The notes under the pieces were generated by a model. It searched no databases and was not told where the DNA came from. It saw only the letters and a program-made list of their open reading frames with translations. A stretch of DNA of 14,481 bases from Fusobacterium sp. (lineage in GTDB: Bacteria > Fusobacteriota > Fusobacteriia > Fusobacteriales > Fusobacteriaceae): positions 23,998 to 38,478 of the forward strand of contig DXWL01000016.1 in NCBI GenBank assembly GCA_019416865.1. The letters are read 5' to 3'. Positions 7,104-14,423 of the stretch are shown here, piece by piece (positions within the stretch are counted from its first letter, which is position 1; the number at the start of each line of letters is the position of its first letter). A program made the translations under genes and the position numbers.

Positions 7104-8129
7104 TTAATAAAAATATTTTCTTACATGCTCTGCTATTTTTTGAGCCATTATCTTTTGATTTGTTCTGTTCGTCATCTTTCTATGGTCTTCAGGATTTCTT
7201 ATAAATCCAAGCTCAATAAGTATTCCGGGACTGTTTATACCTCTAAGCACTGCAAAGTTTGCCCCGTGAATTCCCCTATCTCTCATTTTCATTCTGGCAG
7301 ACATATCTTTATTAAGTCCCTGTGCAAGTTTTATAGATTTTTCTTGATTTTTATTATAGGCTATCTGCCCCATTATCTGCACAATATTATTTGTATCCTC
7401 TCCATATTTTGCCCCTACACTGTTTTCAAACTGAGCTATTCTTTCAGCATAAGGTGATGATTTTTTAGAAAAATAGAATATCTCCATTCCACTTAAATTA
7501 CTATTTTCAGCAGAATTTATATGAACACTGATAAAAAGATCTGCCCTAACTCCGTTTGAAATTTTACTTCTGTTTGTAAGAGTTATAAACTCATCGCTGT
7601 CCCTTGTCATAACAACATTAAAATCTTTTTTAAGCTCATCACGAAGATATTTTCCCACTGCAAGAGCAATATCTTTTTCCTTTGTTCCTTTAAGCCCCAC
7701 TGCTCCAGGATCTTTTCCTCCATGCCCAGGGTCAATTACCACTGTATACTGTTTGTTCTGAGCATTTTTAGAAAGATCAACCACAAGTCCGTTTGGATTT
7801 TTCCAAAGAGAAACCTTATGGAATATATTTTTATTCAAAGTAATGAAATATCCGCTTGATTTACTGTAATCTACCCTTTGTATCTTTTCTACATATTTTG
7901 AAAGTCCATTTTTAATATTCTTATCACGAGAAATTCCTGTATCTCCAATATCCAAAAAAAGAAGTCTGTTATACTCATCATAGTCAACTGTATAACGAGG
8001 AGTATCTGCACTCAAATCAAAAACTATCTGTGGAGGATATGTGTTAAATCTTACTCTCTCCACTGTTGAAGCAAATGATAATATTGTTGTTAATAAAAAC
8101 AGCAGAACAGTAACTATTTTTTTCTGCAT
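7104..8129 (-). CDS. Secreted N-acetylmuramoyl-L-alanine amidase (Amidase_3, AmiA/B/C type)
   Basis: It cleaves the amide bond between N-acetylmuramic acid and the peptide stem, as in septum splitting and wall turnover. The 341-residue protein has a signal peptide (1-20, ending LSFA). An N-terminal beta-rich region (about 22-125) resembles an AMIN domain, which targets these enzymes to the wall or division site. The zinc amidase domain runs from about 128 to 340. The ligands and catalytic residues are visible: H136 (DPGHGG), E151 (GTKEKD), H203 (SVHINS) and E306 (LIELGF). The insert at about 221-285 corresponds to the region that covers the active site in AmiB/C-type enzymes and may be autoinhibitory. 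AGGAGG lies just before the ATG. It is the first gene of a tight run into the GerMN gene, yqeK and rnr. A terminator stands upstream, but I see no strong promoter. Confidence 0.93.
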   Translation of the reverse strand: MQKKIVTVLLFLLTTILSFASTVERVRFNTYPPQIVFDLSADTPRYTVDYDEYNRLLFLDIGDTGISRDKNIKNGLSKYVEKIQRVDYSKSSGYFITLNKNIFHKVSLWKNPNGLVVDLSKNAQNKQYTVVIDPGHGGKDPGAVGLKGTKEKDIALAVGKYLRDELKKDFNVVMTRDSDEFITLTNRSKISNGVRADLFISVHINSAENSNLSGMEIFYFSKKSSPYAERIAQFENSVGAKYGEDTNNIVQIMGQIAYNKNQEKSIKLAQGLNKDMSARMKMRDRGIHGANFAVLRGINSPGILIELGFIRNPEDHRKMTNRTNQKIMAQKIAEHVRKYFY

Positions 8130-8161
8130 CTTTTCCTCCTAATAATTGATTATGATTTATT

Positions 8162-8206
8162 AAAAAAGAGGACAACATCAAACAGAGTTATCACAGTTGT
8201 CCTCTT
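8162..8206 (-). terminator. Intrinsic terminator after yajC
   Basis: On the minus strand AAGAGGACAAC (8206-8196) pairs perfectly over 11 bp with GTTGTCCTCTT (8176-8166). The loop is 19 bases, and further T residues follow. It lies 14 bp after the yajC stop and 36 bp before the amidase start, so it separates yajC from the amidase operon. The loop is longer than usual. Confidence 0.8.
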
Positions 8207-8220
8207 AAATCTTTATTTTA

Positions 8221-8490
8221 CTATTTTAATACTACAGCTACTGCTGATTTTCTTATTGTAAGGTGAACACCTTTATCTACTCTTATTTGGATATAATCTT
8301 CCTGAACAGATGATATAGTTCCTTTTATTCCACCAATAGTAACTATTTCATCTCCTTCTTTTAAAGAATCAAACATCTCTTTTTGTTTTTTCTGTTTCTT
8401 TTTGTTTGGTAATATCATAAATAGATAAATGATAGCAATCCAAAGAGCAACCATTATCCATGTACCATATTTTGCAAATATTTCTGCCAT
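8221..8490 (-). CDS. yajC: YajC, small inner-membrane subunit associated with the Sec translocon
   Basis: YajC associates with SecDF and the SecYEG channel. The 89-residue protein has one membrane helix (about 11-28, WIMVALWIAIIYLFMILP) followed by a lysine-rich stretch (NKKKQKKQKE). The cytoplasmic domain has the family pattern FDSLKEGDEIVTIGGIKGTI...VDKGVHLTIRKSAV. Size and layout are those of the family. GGAGG lies before the ATG, with a promoter 38 bp upstream and a terminator downstream. It can therefore be transcribed alone. secD and secF, common neighbours elsewhere, are not next to it here. Confidence 0.95.
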   Translation of the reverse strand: MAEIFAKYGTWIMVALWIAIIYLFMILPNKKKQKKQKEMFDSLKEGDEIVTIGGIKGTISSVQEDYIQIRVDKGVHLTIRKSAVAVVLK

Positions 8491-8527
8491 TGCTTCCTCC
8501 TAGAAAATTTAAGTTCATTCATCTCTT

Positions 8528-8556
8528 AGTATATCATAACTAGTGTGTTTTTTCAA
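8528..8556 (-). promoter_or_regulatory. yajC promoter
   Basis: TTGAAA (8556-8551) and TATACT (8533-8528) are 17 bp apart on the minus strand, with TG one base before the -10 box. The -35 box starts 8 bp after the dnaJ stop. No terminator is seen between dnaJ and yajC, so yajC may also receive read-through from the heat-shock operon. Confidence 0.8.
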
Positions 8557-8563
8557 TGTCTGA

Positions 8564-9724
8564 TTAGTTTTTAAAGATATCTTTCAGCTTTTCAAAAAAA
8601 CTTTTGTTCATCTTATAATTTTTATCTTTCAGGCTCTCATCAAATTTTTGAAGAAGTTCTTTCTGATCATCATTTAGGTTAGTAGGAACTTCTATTATTA
8701 TTTTTACAAGCTGATCACCTGGTGCATAACTTCTAGGATTATTTATTCCTTCACCTTTTAATCTGAACACTTTTCCATTTTGAGTTCCTGCAGGGATTTT
8801 TATACTTTTCTTACCGTTAAGAGTAGGAATTTCCACATCTCCGCCAAGAGTTGCTTTTGCAAAAGTGATAGGCACCTCACAGATTATATCATTTCCATGT
8901 CTGATAAAGAAATCATGTTCTTTTACATGAATAAAGATATACAGATCTCCGTTAGGTCCTCCCTCTGTACTTGCATCTCCCATTCCTGCAAGTCTTAATC
9001 TTTGTCCTTCTTCTATTCCTACAGGGATTTTAACTTTCTTTTTAACAGTTTCTCTTTCTACACCTGTTCCGTTACATTTTTTACATTTCTTTTCAGGGAT
9101 TTTTCCTTTTCCCTTACATTTATCACACTCTTCAACACTTTCAAAATTTCCGAATACAGTTCTTTGAACTGTTTTTATTCTTCCTGTTCCATTACATTTA
9201 TCACAAGTTTTCATGTTGCTTCCAGGCTCTGCACCTGTTCCATTACAAGCAGAACATTTTCCTTGTCTTCTGTATGTAAACTCTTTTTCAACACCTTTTG
9301 CCACTTCTTCAAGTGTTAAAGTAATATCATATCTTAAATCTGCTCCTGGTTCAGGGCCTCTTCTTCTTCCTCCCCCTCCAAAAGGACTTCCTCCTCCAAA
9401 GAATGAAGAGAAGATATCTTCAGCGTTTCCAAATCCTTCAAATCCTCCGAAGCCACCAAATCCTCCAGCTCCTCCACCGCCGTTTTCAAAAGCGGCATGT
9501 CCGAATCTGTCATATTTTGCCCTCTTATCTGCATCAGAAAGAACCTGATATGCTTCATTTATCTCTTTGAACTTATCTTCAGCTTCTTTCTTCTCTTTTT
9601 CACTGGCATTGCTGAATTTATCAGGGTGATATTTCATAGCTAGTTTTCTGTATGCTTTCTTTATATCATTTTCACTGGCTGTTTTTTCTACCCCCAAAAG
9701 ATCATAATAATCTTTTTTTTCCAT
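8564..9724 (-). CDS. dnaJ: Chaperone protein DnaJ (Hsp40)
   Basis: DnaJ delivers unfolded clients to DnaK and stimulates its ATPase. The 386-residue protein is a complete type I DnaJ. It has a J domain (1-72, HPD at 33-35) and a Gly/Phe-rich linker (about 81-120). Four CxxCxGxG zinc-binding repeats follow, with cysteines at 157/160, 174/177, 200/203 and 214/217. The two C-terminal client-binding beta domains extend to about 350, and a charged tail ends the protein. The J domain has a few extra residues after HPDK (FSNASEKEKKEAEDKF). GGAGG lies before the ATG. The gene follows the epimerase-like gene by 39 bp, with no terminator, and is one gene away from dnaK. No CIRCE is seen directly upstream, so heat control would have to come through dnaK read-through. 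Confidence 0.98.
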   Translation of the reverse strand: MEKKDYYDLLGVEKTASENDIKKAYRKLAMKYHPDKFSNASEKEKKEAEDKFKEINEAYQVLSDADKRAKYDRFGHAAFENGGGGAGGFGGFGGFEGFGNAEDIFSSFFGGGSPFGGGGRRRGPEPGADLRYDITLTLEEVAKGVEKEFTYRRQGKCSACNGTGAEPGSNMKTCDKCNGTGRIKTVQRTVFGNFESVEECDKCKGKGKIPEKKCKKCNGTGVERETVKKKVKIPVGIEEGQRLRLAGMGDASTEGGPNGDLYIFIHVKEHDFFIRHGNDIICEVPITFAKATLGGDVEIPTLNGKKSIKIPAGTQNGKVFRLKGEGINNPRSYAPGDQLVKIIIEVPTNLNDDQKELLQKFDESLKDKNYKMNKSFFEKLKDIFKN

Positions 9725-9763
9725 TTTTTATTCCTCCAACTTTCTCAAACTTTCATTTCAAAA

Positions 9764-10636
9764 TTAAAAAATAGTTATCTCAATAGCTTTTTTATCTATT
9801 TCTCCTGCACCAATCTTTTCTATTCCTGCCTTTTCTTTTAAATCACCTGAGCAGTTATCAAAATCGGTTATTCCATTCCAAGGCTCAAAACATATAAACT
9901 CTGCTCCTGGCATATTCCAAAAAGCCATATATCTAAAACCATCATATTTGAATTCTATTTTTCTGTTATTTTTTTTGCTCTTTAAGTATACTATTTTTGA
10001 ATTAGTATTTTCAAGTATTACTGCATCATCTATAAAAGAATTTTTATTAAGTTCAAATATTTTTCCTTCAAATACTTTTTTTGTTTTCCTTGATAATACA
10101 AGAGCATTCTCAATTATTTTTGAAATTCCCTCTTCATCTTTTTCAAATTCAATATAATAATCTGAAAAATCAACTCCATTTCCAACAGGCATAGAAAAAG
10201 CAGGGTGAGCTCCCAAAGAGAAATACATCTCATTATCTCCTATATTTTCAACTCTGTATTCAAGAATAAGTTTTCTGCCTTCAAGAATATATTTCATATA
10301 AAATTTAAAATCAAAAGGATATATTTTTTTTGTTTCTTCATTTGAAGAAAAAACAAACTCTATAAAATTATCACCTTTTGAAGAAACTTCATGTTCATAA
10401 TCTCTTGCAAAACCATGACGATTAGAAATCTTATATTCTTTTCCTTCATAAGTATATCTTCCATCTTTTAATATTCCTACAAAAGGAAAAAGTACAGGAG
10501 AAGATTTAGCCCAAAACTTTGGATCTTTCTGCCACATATATTCCTCATTTGTTTTTAAATCTTTTATTCCTGAAAGTTCAGCTCCATGTGATAATACTCT
10601 TATTTCCAACTCACTGTTTCTTAATAAATATTCCAT
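9764..10636 (-). CDS. Aldose 1-epimerase-like protein (LacX/GalM superfamily)
   Basis: The family interconverts alpha and beta anomers of aldoses such as galactose or of sugar phosphates. I chose the ATG at 10636 (290 residues) because AGAGGA precedes it. An in-frame ATG 48 bases earlier has no binding site. The beta-sandwich motifs are present: RHGFARD with H74, GAHPAFSMP with H144 and FEPWNGITD with E251. These match the two histidines and the glutamate base of the mutarotase active site. The length and the FEPWNG block favour the shorter LacX-like branch over classical GalM. Its place between dnaK and dnaJ is unusual, and no sugar-metabolism genes are nearby. It probably shares a transcript with dnaJ. 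The family is sure; the substrate is unknown. Confidence 0.9.
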   Translation of the reverse strand: MEYLLRNSELEIRVLSHGAELSGIKDLKTNEEYMWQKDPKFWAKSSPVLFPFVGILKDGRYTYEGKEYKISNRHGFARDYEHEVSSKGDNFIEFVFSSNEETKKIYPFDFKFYMKYILEGRKLILEYRVENIGDNEMYFSLGAHPAFSMPVGNGVDFSDYYIEFEKDEEGISKIIENALVLSRKTKKVFEGKIFELNKNSFIDDAVILENTNSKIVYLKSKKNNRKIEFKYDGFRYMAFWNMPGAEFICFEPWNGITDFDNCSGDLKEKAGIEKIGAGEIDKKAIEITIF

Positions 10637-10693
10637 ATGCAGTCCTCTTTTTACTATATTTTTATTTTCTACAATTTTACCCATATAAATTAA

Positions 10694-10722
10694 TTGGGAA
10701 TAGAGGCTTACTCTATTCCCAA
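10694..10722 (-). terminator. Hairpin terminator or attenuator after dnaK
   Basis: A perfect 12-bp inverted repeat (TTGGGAATAGAG at 10694-10705, its complement at 10711-10722) has a 5-base loop. It lies 25 bp after the dnaK stop. On the minus strand the tail is TTAATTTAT, T-rich but broken, so termination is likely partial. This would lower expression of the epimerase-like gene and dnaJ relative to dnaK, or protect the 3' end of the dnaK message. Confidence 0.65.
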
Positions 10723-10747
10723 CTAAACAGTTATACTTTAAATGTTA

Positions 10748-12574
10748 TTAGTCTACTATTTCAGCGTCTTCTATGTCATCATCTTTTTTAGCGTTTTCAG
10801 TAGAACCTTGCTGACCAGCTGCACCGGCTTGTTGTTTAGCCTGAGCTTCTTTGTAAACTTCTTCAGCTAATTTTTGTGCTACTTTTGATAATTTTTCAAT
10901 TGCTGCTTCAATTGCTGCTTTATCATCTCTGTCTTTAACTTGTTTTAATTCTTCCAACGCTGCTTCAATTGCTTTCTTTTCATCTTCTGTTACTTTTCCA
11001 GAGTGATCTTTAAGTGTATTTTCAGTAGAAGCGATTAACATATCTGCTTTGTTTCTTGTTTCTACTAATTCTTTGAATTTTTTATCTTCAGCTTCATTAG
11101 CTTCAGCATCTTTTTTCATTCTTTCAATCTCTTCAGATGAAAGGTTAGTTGATCCTGAAATTGTTACTGTATTTTCTTTACCAGTTCCTAAATCTTTTGC
11201 TGATACATGAACGATACCGTTTGCGTCGATATCAAATGTAACTTCGATTTGAGGGATTCCTCTTGGTGCTGCTGGAATTCCTTCTAGGTTGAATTCTCCT
11301 AATTTATGGTTGTCAGCTGCTTTTGCTCTTTCACCTTGTAGTACATTGATTGTAACTGCTGGTTGGTTATCTACTGCAGTTGAGAACACTTGAGATTTTT
11401 TAACTGGGATAGTTGTATTTTTTTCAATAATTCTTGTACATACTCCTCCAAGAGTTTCGATTCCAAGTGATAGTGGAGTAACGTCAAGAAGTAATACATC
11501 TTTAACATCTCCCATTAAAACTCCACCTTGAATTGCTGCTCCTGCTGCAACCACTTCATCTGGGTTGATTCCTTTATTAGGTTTTTTACCAAAGTAAGAT
11601 TCTACCCATTCTTGAACTGAAAGCATTCTTGTAGATCCTCCAACAAGTAATACTTCATCAATATCTGCTGGTGTAAGTCCTGCATCAGAAAGAGCTGTTC
11701 TTGTAGGTCCTTGAGTTGCTTCAACAAGATCTTTAGTTAAGTCGTTGAATTTTGCTCTTGTTAATTTCATTTCTAAGTGTTTAGGTCCTGTTGCATCCAT
11801 TGTGATAAATGGTAAAGATATTTGAGCTTCCATCATTGTTGAAAGTTCTTTTTTAGCTTTTTCAGCTGCATCTTTTAATCTTTGGTATGCCATTTTATCA
11901 TTTGAAAGGTCAATTCCTTGTTCTTTTTTGAATTCAGTTACTAACCAATCGATTATTTTTGCGTCAAAGTCATCTCCACCTAAGTGGTTGTTTCCTGCTG
12001 TTGCAAGTACTTCAATTACCCCATCAGCAATTTCAAGGATAGATACGTCAAATGTACCTCCTCCTAAGTCGAATACAAGAACTTTTTCATCTTTATTTTT
12101 ATCTAGTCCATATGCAAGAGCTGCTGCTGTAGGTTCGTTTATAATTCTTTTTACTTCAAGTCCTGCAATTGCTCCAGCGTCTTTAGTTGCTTGTCTTTGA
12201 GCGTCTGTAAAGTAAGCTGGAACTGTAATTACTGCTTCTTTTACTTCTTCTCCAAGATATGCTTCAGCATCTTTTTTAAGTTTTTTAAGAATCATTGCTG
12301 ATATTTCTTGAGGAGTGTAATCTTTTCCATTGATATGTACTTTATAATCTGAACCCATATGAGTTTTGATTGAAAGTACTGTTGAAGTAGGATTTGTTAT
12401 TGCTTGTCTTTTTGCAATTTCTCCTACAATTATTTCTCCATTATCTTTTATATTTACAACTGATGGAGTAGTTCTAGCTCCTTCTGCGTTTGTTATTATA
12501 CTTGCAGATCCACCTTCCATTATTGCTACACAAGAGTTTGTTGTACCTAAGTCAATACCTATAATTTTTGCCAT
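10748..12574 (-). CDS. dnaK: Chaperone protein DnaK (Hsp70)
   Basis: DnaK is the ATP-driven chaperone that binds exposed hydrophobic segments and works with DnaJ and GrpE. The 608-residue protein is full length. The nucleotide-binding domain (about 1-356) contains GIDLGTTNSCVA at the phosphate loop, VFDLGGGTFDVSIL and VLLVGGSTRM. The conserved linker DVLLLDV starts at D359. The substrate-binding beta domain (about 370-480) and the helical lid follow. A low-complexity tail (QQAGAAGQQ) ends in DIEDAEIVD. The shortened nucleotide-binding domain, compared with proteobacterial DnaK, is the form usual in Gram-positives and fusobacteria. AGGAGG lies before the ATG. It follows grpE by 78 AT-rich bases without a terminator, and a hairpin follows its stop. 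Confidence 0.99.
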   Translation of the reverse strand: MAKIIGIDLGTTNSCVAIMEGGSASIITNAEGARTTPSVVNIKDNGEIIVGEIAKRQAITNPTSTVLSIKTHMGSDYKVHINGKDYTPQEISAMILKKLKKDAEAYLGEEVKEAVITVPAYFTDAQRQATKDAGAIAGLEVKRIINEPTAAALAYGLDKNKDEKVLVFDLGGGTFDVSILEIADGVIEVLATAGNNHLGGDDFDAKIIDWLVTEFKKEQGIDLSNDKMAYQRLKDAAEKAKKELSTMMEAQISLPFITMDATGPKHLEMKLTRAKFNDLTKDLVEATQGPTRTALSDAGLTPADIDEVLLVGGSTRMLSVQEWVESYFGKKPNKGINPDEVVAAGAAIQGGVLMGDVKDVLLLDVTPLSLGIETLGGVCTRIIEKNTTIPVKKSQVFSTAVDNQPAVTINVLQGERAKAADNHKLGEFNLEGIPAAPRGIPQIEVTFDIDANGIVHVSAKDLGTGKENTVTISGSTNLSSEEIERMKKDAEANEAEDKKFKELVETRNKADMLIASTENTLKDHSGKVTEDEKKAIEAALEELKQVKDRDDKAAIEAAIEKLSKVAQKLAEEVYKEAQAKQQAGAAGQQGSTENAKKDDDIEDAEIVD

Positions 12575-12652
12575 TATAATCTGCCTCCTAATTTATCCAT
12601 AAAATTTAAAAATTATTTACAAAATAAAATATATTTAAAACAGTTTTAAAAA

Positions 12653-13222
12653 CTATTTCTTACAAACTTTAACCATTGAAGGTCTTATAACTTTTCCCTT
12701 CATTTTATAACCTTTTTGAAGTTCCATAATAATTTTGTTATCATCATGTTCCTCACTATTTTCAACCATCACAGCCATATGTTCATGTGGGTCAAATTCT
12801 GCATTTTCCGTAATTATTTCTTCAACTCCCTCTGATTTCATTATATCTTTAAGATTTCCTAAAATCAGTTCCACACCTTTTACAAGTCCATCGAAATCTC
12901 TTGTTTGAGATGATGAAGTTATTGCTCTTTCAAGATTATCCATTCCATCAAGAAGTTTTGTTATAATCTTTTCAGAAGCAAATTTTCTAAGCTCTTCCAT
13001 CTCTCTTTCTTTTCTCTTTGTAAAGTTTTGGAAATCTGCCTGTTTTCTCATATAAGACTGTTTCCAGTCATCAAGTTCAGCTTTAAGTTTTGCTATCTCT
13101 TCTTGGCAGTTTTCAGTTCCTGCTTCATCAGCTTTCACCTCTTCTGCTGCTTCAGCTTCAGGAGTCTTCATATTTTCTTTTTCCAATTCCTCATTTAATT
13201 TTTCTTTATCTTGTGCTGACAT
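12653..13222 (-). CDS. grpE: GrpE, nucleotide exchange factor for DnaK
   Basis: GrpE is a dimeric factor that releases ADP from DnaK. The 189-residue protein has an acidic, disordered N-terminus (about 1-38) and a long coiled-coil helix (about 40-95, with YMRKQADFQNFTKRKEREME). A four-helix region follows, then a C-terminal beta domain with the signature FDPHEHMAVM...LQKGYKMKGKVIRPSMVKV. AAGGAG lies before the ATG. It follows hrcA by 12 bp, so the two are clearly in one operon. Confidence 0.98.
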   Translation of the reverse strand: MSAQDKEKLNEELEKENMKTPEAEAAEEVKADEAGTENCQEEIAKLKAELDDWKQSYMRKQADFQNFTKRKEREMEELRKFASEKIITKLLDGMDNLERAITSSSQTRDFDGLVKGVELILGNLKDIMKSEGVEEIITENAEFDPHEHMAVMVENSEEHDDNKIIMELQKGYKMKGKVIRPSMVKVCKK

Positions 13223-13234
13223 CTGTTCAACTCC

Positions 13235-14263
13235 TTATTTTTTATTTTTCTTATTTATTAAAAGCTTTTCGCTGTTTATTACTTTTTCAACTTCGTTGCT
13301 TACATACTGGATAAGTCCCATTGTTTTTGAATAAGGCATTCTCTTAGGACCAATTACTCCGATTACTCCTTTTGAATCTCCCTGTTTGTACACAGAATAT
13401 ACAAAACTGTAATCCTCCAGTCCTTTTATAGGAAGGTCATCTCCTAATATTACATTTACATGCCCCTCTTCATTTTCTCTGCTGCTTATTATATCTTCAA
13501 AGATATCTTTAATATCTTTTTTGTTGTTAAACATCTCAAGAACATCTAATACATCGCTGACATTTTTATCTTTAAATATGCTTGGAGAGTTATCTACGAA
13601 TAATCTTCCTTCAATATCTTGATATATCTCTTTTTCAATATCTGCATATTTTTGATGATTTACTTTTATGAAGTTTTCAATTTCATAGCTTTTTATACTA
13701 TTAGTCTTGATTTTTTCATTTAAAGTTTTAGATAATTTTTCAACTTCTTCTCTGGTGATGCCCTCTTCAAGCCTAATTTTTTTAGTTACCACACTTAAAT
13801 CTTCTGTAACAATTATAGCTAAGATTATATAGTCATCTATATGAACAAGCTCTATTTTTTTTATTCTCTCTTTTCTATAGTCAGGCTCTATAACTATTGA
13901 AGCATAGCTTGTAAGCTTTGACAGAAGAGATGAAGTTTGCTGAAGTATTCCATCAAGTTCGTTGACTTTTTTCTCATACTCAGTATTTATTCTGTCCTTC
14001 TCTTCTCTGGAAAGTTTTTCTATTTTTAAAAGCTCACTCAGATAATATTTGTATCCCAAATCTGTGGGAATTCTTCCGGAAGATGAGTGTGTTTTTTCAA
14101 TAAATCCTCTGTCTTCCAAATCAGACATAACATTTCTGATTGTTGCTGATGATAAATCAATATTATATCTTTTTACCAAAGTTCTGGAACCTATTGTTTC
14201 TCCAAATCTCAGATAAAAATCTATTATAGCATTAAGTACCAGCTTTTCTCTGTCAGTTAACAT
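13235..14263 (-). CDS. hrcA: HrcA, heat-inducible repressor of class I heat-shock genes
   Basis: HrcA binds the CIRCE operator as a dimer and represses the dnaK and groE operons; its folding depends on GroEL. I chose the ATG at 14263 (342 residues, starting MLTDREKLVL) because AGGAGG stands nine bases before it. The frame stays open to an ATG at 14293, but those codons fall inside the CIRCE operator and the ribosome binding site. The N-terminal winged helix (about 1-75) contains GETIGSRTLVKRYNIDLSSATIRNVMSDLE and the conserved SSSGRIPTDLGYKYYL. The GAF-like and dimerisation regions follow, ending in DYSFVYSVYKQGDSKGVIGVIGPKRMPYSKTM. It is the first gene of hrcA-grpE-dnaK and represses its own operon. 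Confidence 0.97.
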   Translation of the reverse strand: MLTDREKLVLNAIIDFYLRFGETIGSRTLVKRYNIDLSSATIRNVMSDLEDRGFIEKTHSSSGRIPTDLGYKYYLSELLKIEKLSREEKDRINTEYEKKVNELDGILQQTSSLLSKLTSYASIVIEPDYRKERIKKIELVHIDDYIILAIIVTEDLSVVTKKIRLEEGITREEVEKLSKTLNEKIKTNSIKSYEIENFIKVNHQKYADIEKEIYQDIEGRLFVDNSPSIFKDKNVSDVLDVLEMFNNKKDIKDIFEDIISSRENEEGHVNVILGDDLPIKGLEDYSFVYSVYKQGDSKGVIGVIGPKRMPYSKTMGLIQYVSNEVEKVINSEKLLINKKNKK

Positions 14264-14279
14264 TTCTCTCATCCTCCTG

Positions 14280-14306
14280 TTAGCACTCATCATACCGGAT
14301 TGCTAA
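14280..14306. promoter_or_regulatory. CIRCE operator (HrcA-binding site)
   Basis: TTAGCACTC (14280-14288), a 9-base spacer and GATTGCTAA (14298-14306) match the CIRCE consensus TTAGCACTC-N9-GAGTGCTAA in 17 of 18 positions. It lies between the predicted transcription start (about 14310) and the hrcA ribosome binding site. HrcA binding there would block transcription, and the repeat is also in the mRNA leader. Confidence 0.95.
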
Positions 14307-14316
14307 CCACAAACAT

Positions 14317-14345
14317 AATTTACTATATTTTTCACCTTTTGTCAA
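14317..14345 (-). promoter_or_regulatory. hrcA-grpE-dnaK promoter
   Basis: TTGACA (14345-14340), a perfect -35 box, and TAAATT (14322-14317) are 17 bp apart on the minus strand. A start at about 14310 would put CIRCE at the very 5' end of the transcript, the usual layout for HrcA-controlled operons. Confidence 0.85.
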
Positions 14346-14352
14346 TATTTTT

Positions 14353-14379
14353 TTAGCCATTTTTATATGTGAGTGCTAA
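14353..14379. promoter_or_regulatory. Second, degenerate CIRCE-like element upstream of the promoter
   Basis: TTAGCCATT (14353-14361), a 9-base spacer and GAGTGCTAA (14371-14379) keep the CIRCE layout. The right half is perfect; the left half has three changes. It starts 73 bp from the start of the first operator, close to seven helical turns, and lies 7 bp upstream of the -35 box. The two would flank the promoter on the same face of the DNA. Confidence 0.55.
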
Positions 14380-14423
14380 AAAATATATTTTTCTATAAAT
14401 TTTCATAGCTTACATACAAAAAA

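Noticed and set aside
9213..9558. Open frames antisense to, or out of frame with, the dnaJ Gly/Phe and zinc-finger region
   Set aside because: Their low-complexity Pro- or Glu-rich translations are by-products of the Gly-rich and Cys-repeat coding sequence of dnaJ.
10637..10684. Upstream in-frame ATG for the epimerase-like gene
   Set aside because: No Shine-Dalgarno sequence precedes it, and the extra residues are not needed for the domain; AGAGGA precedes the ATG at 10636.
12575..12652. Terminator between grpE and dnaK
   Set aside because: The gap is AT-rich with only short A/T inverted repeats and no GC stem followed by a T run; co-transcription is more likely.
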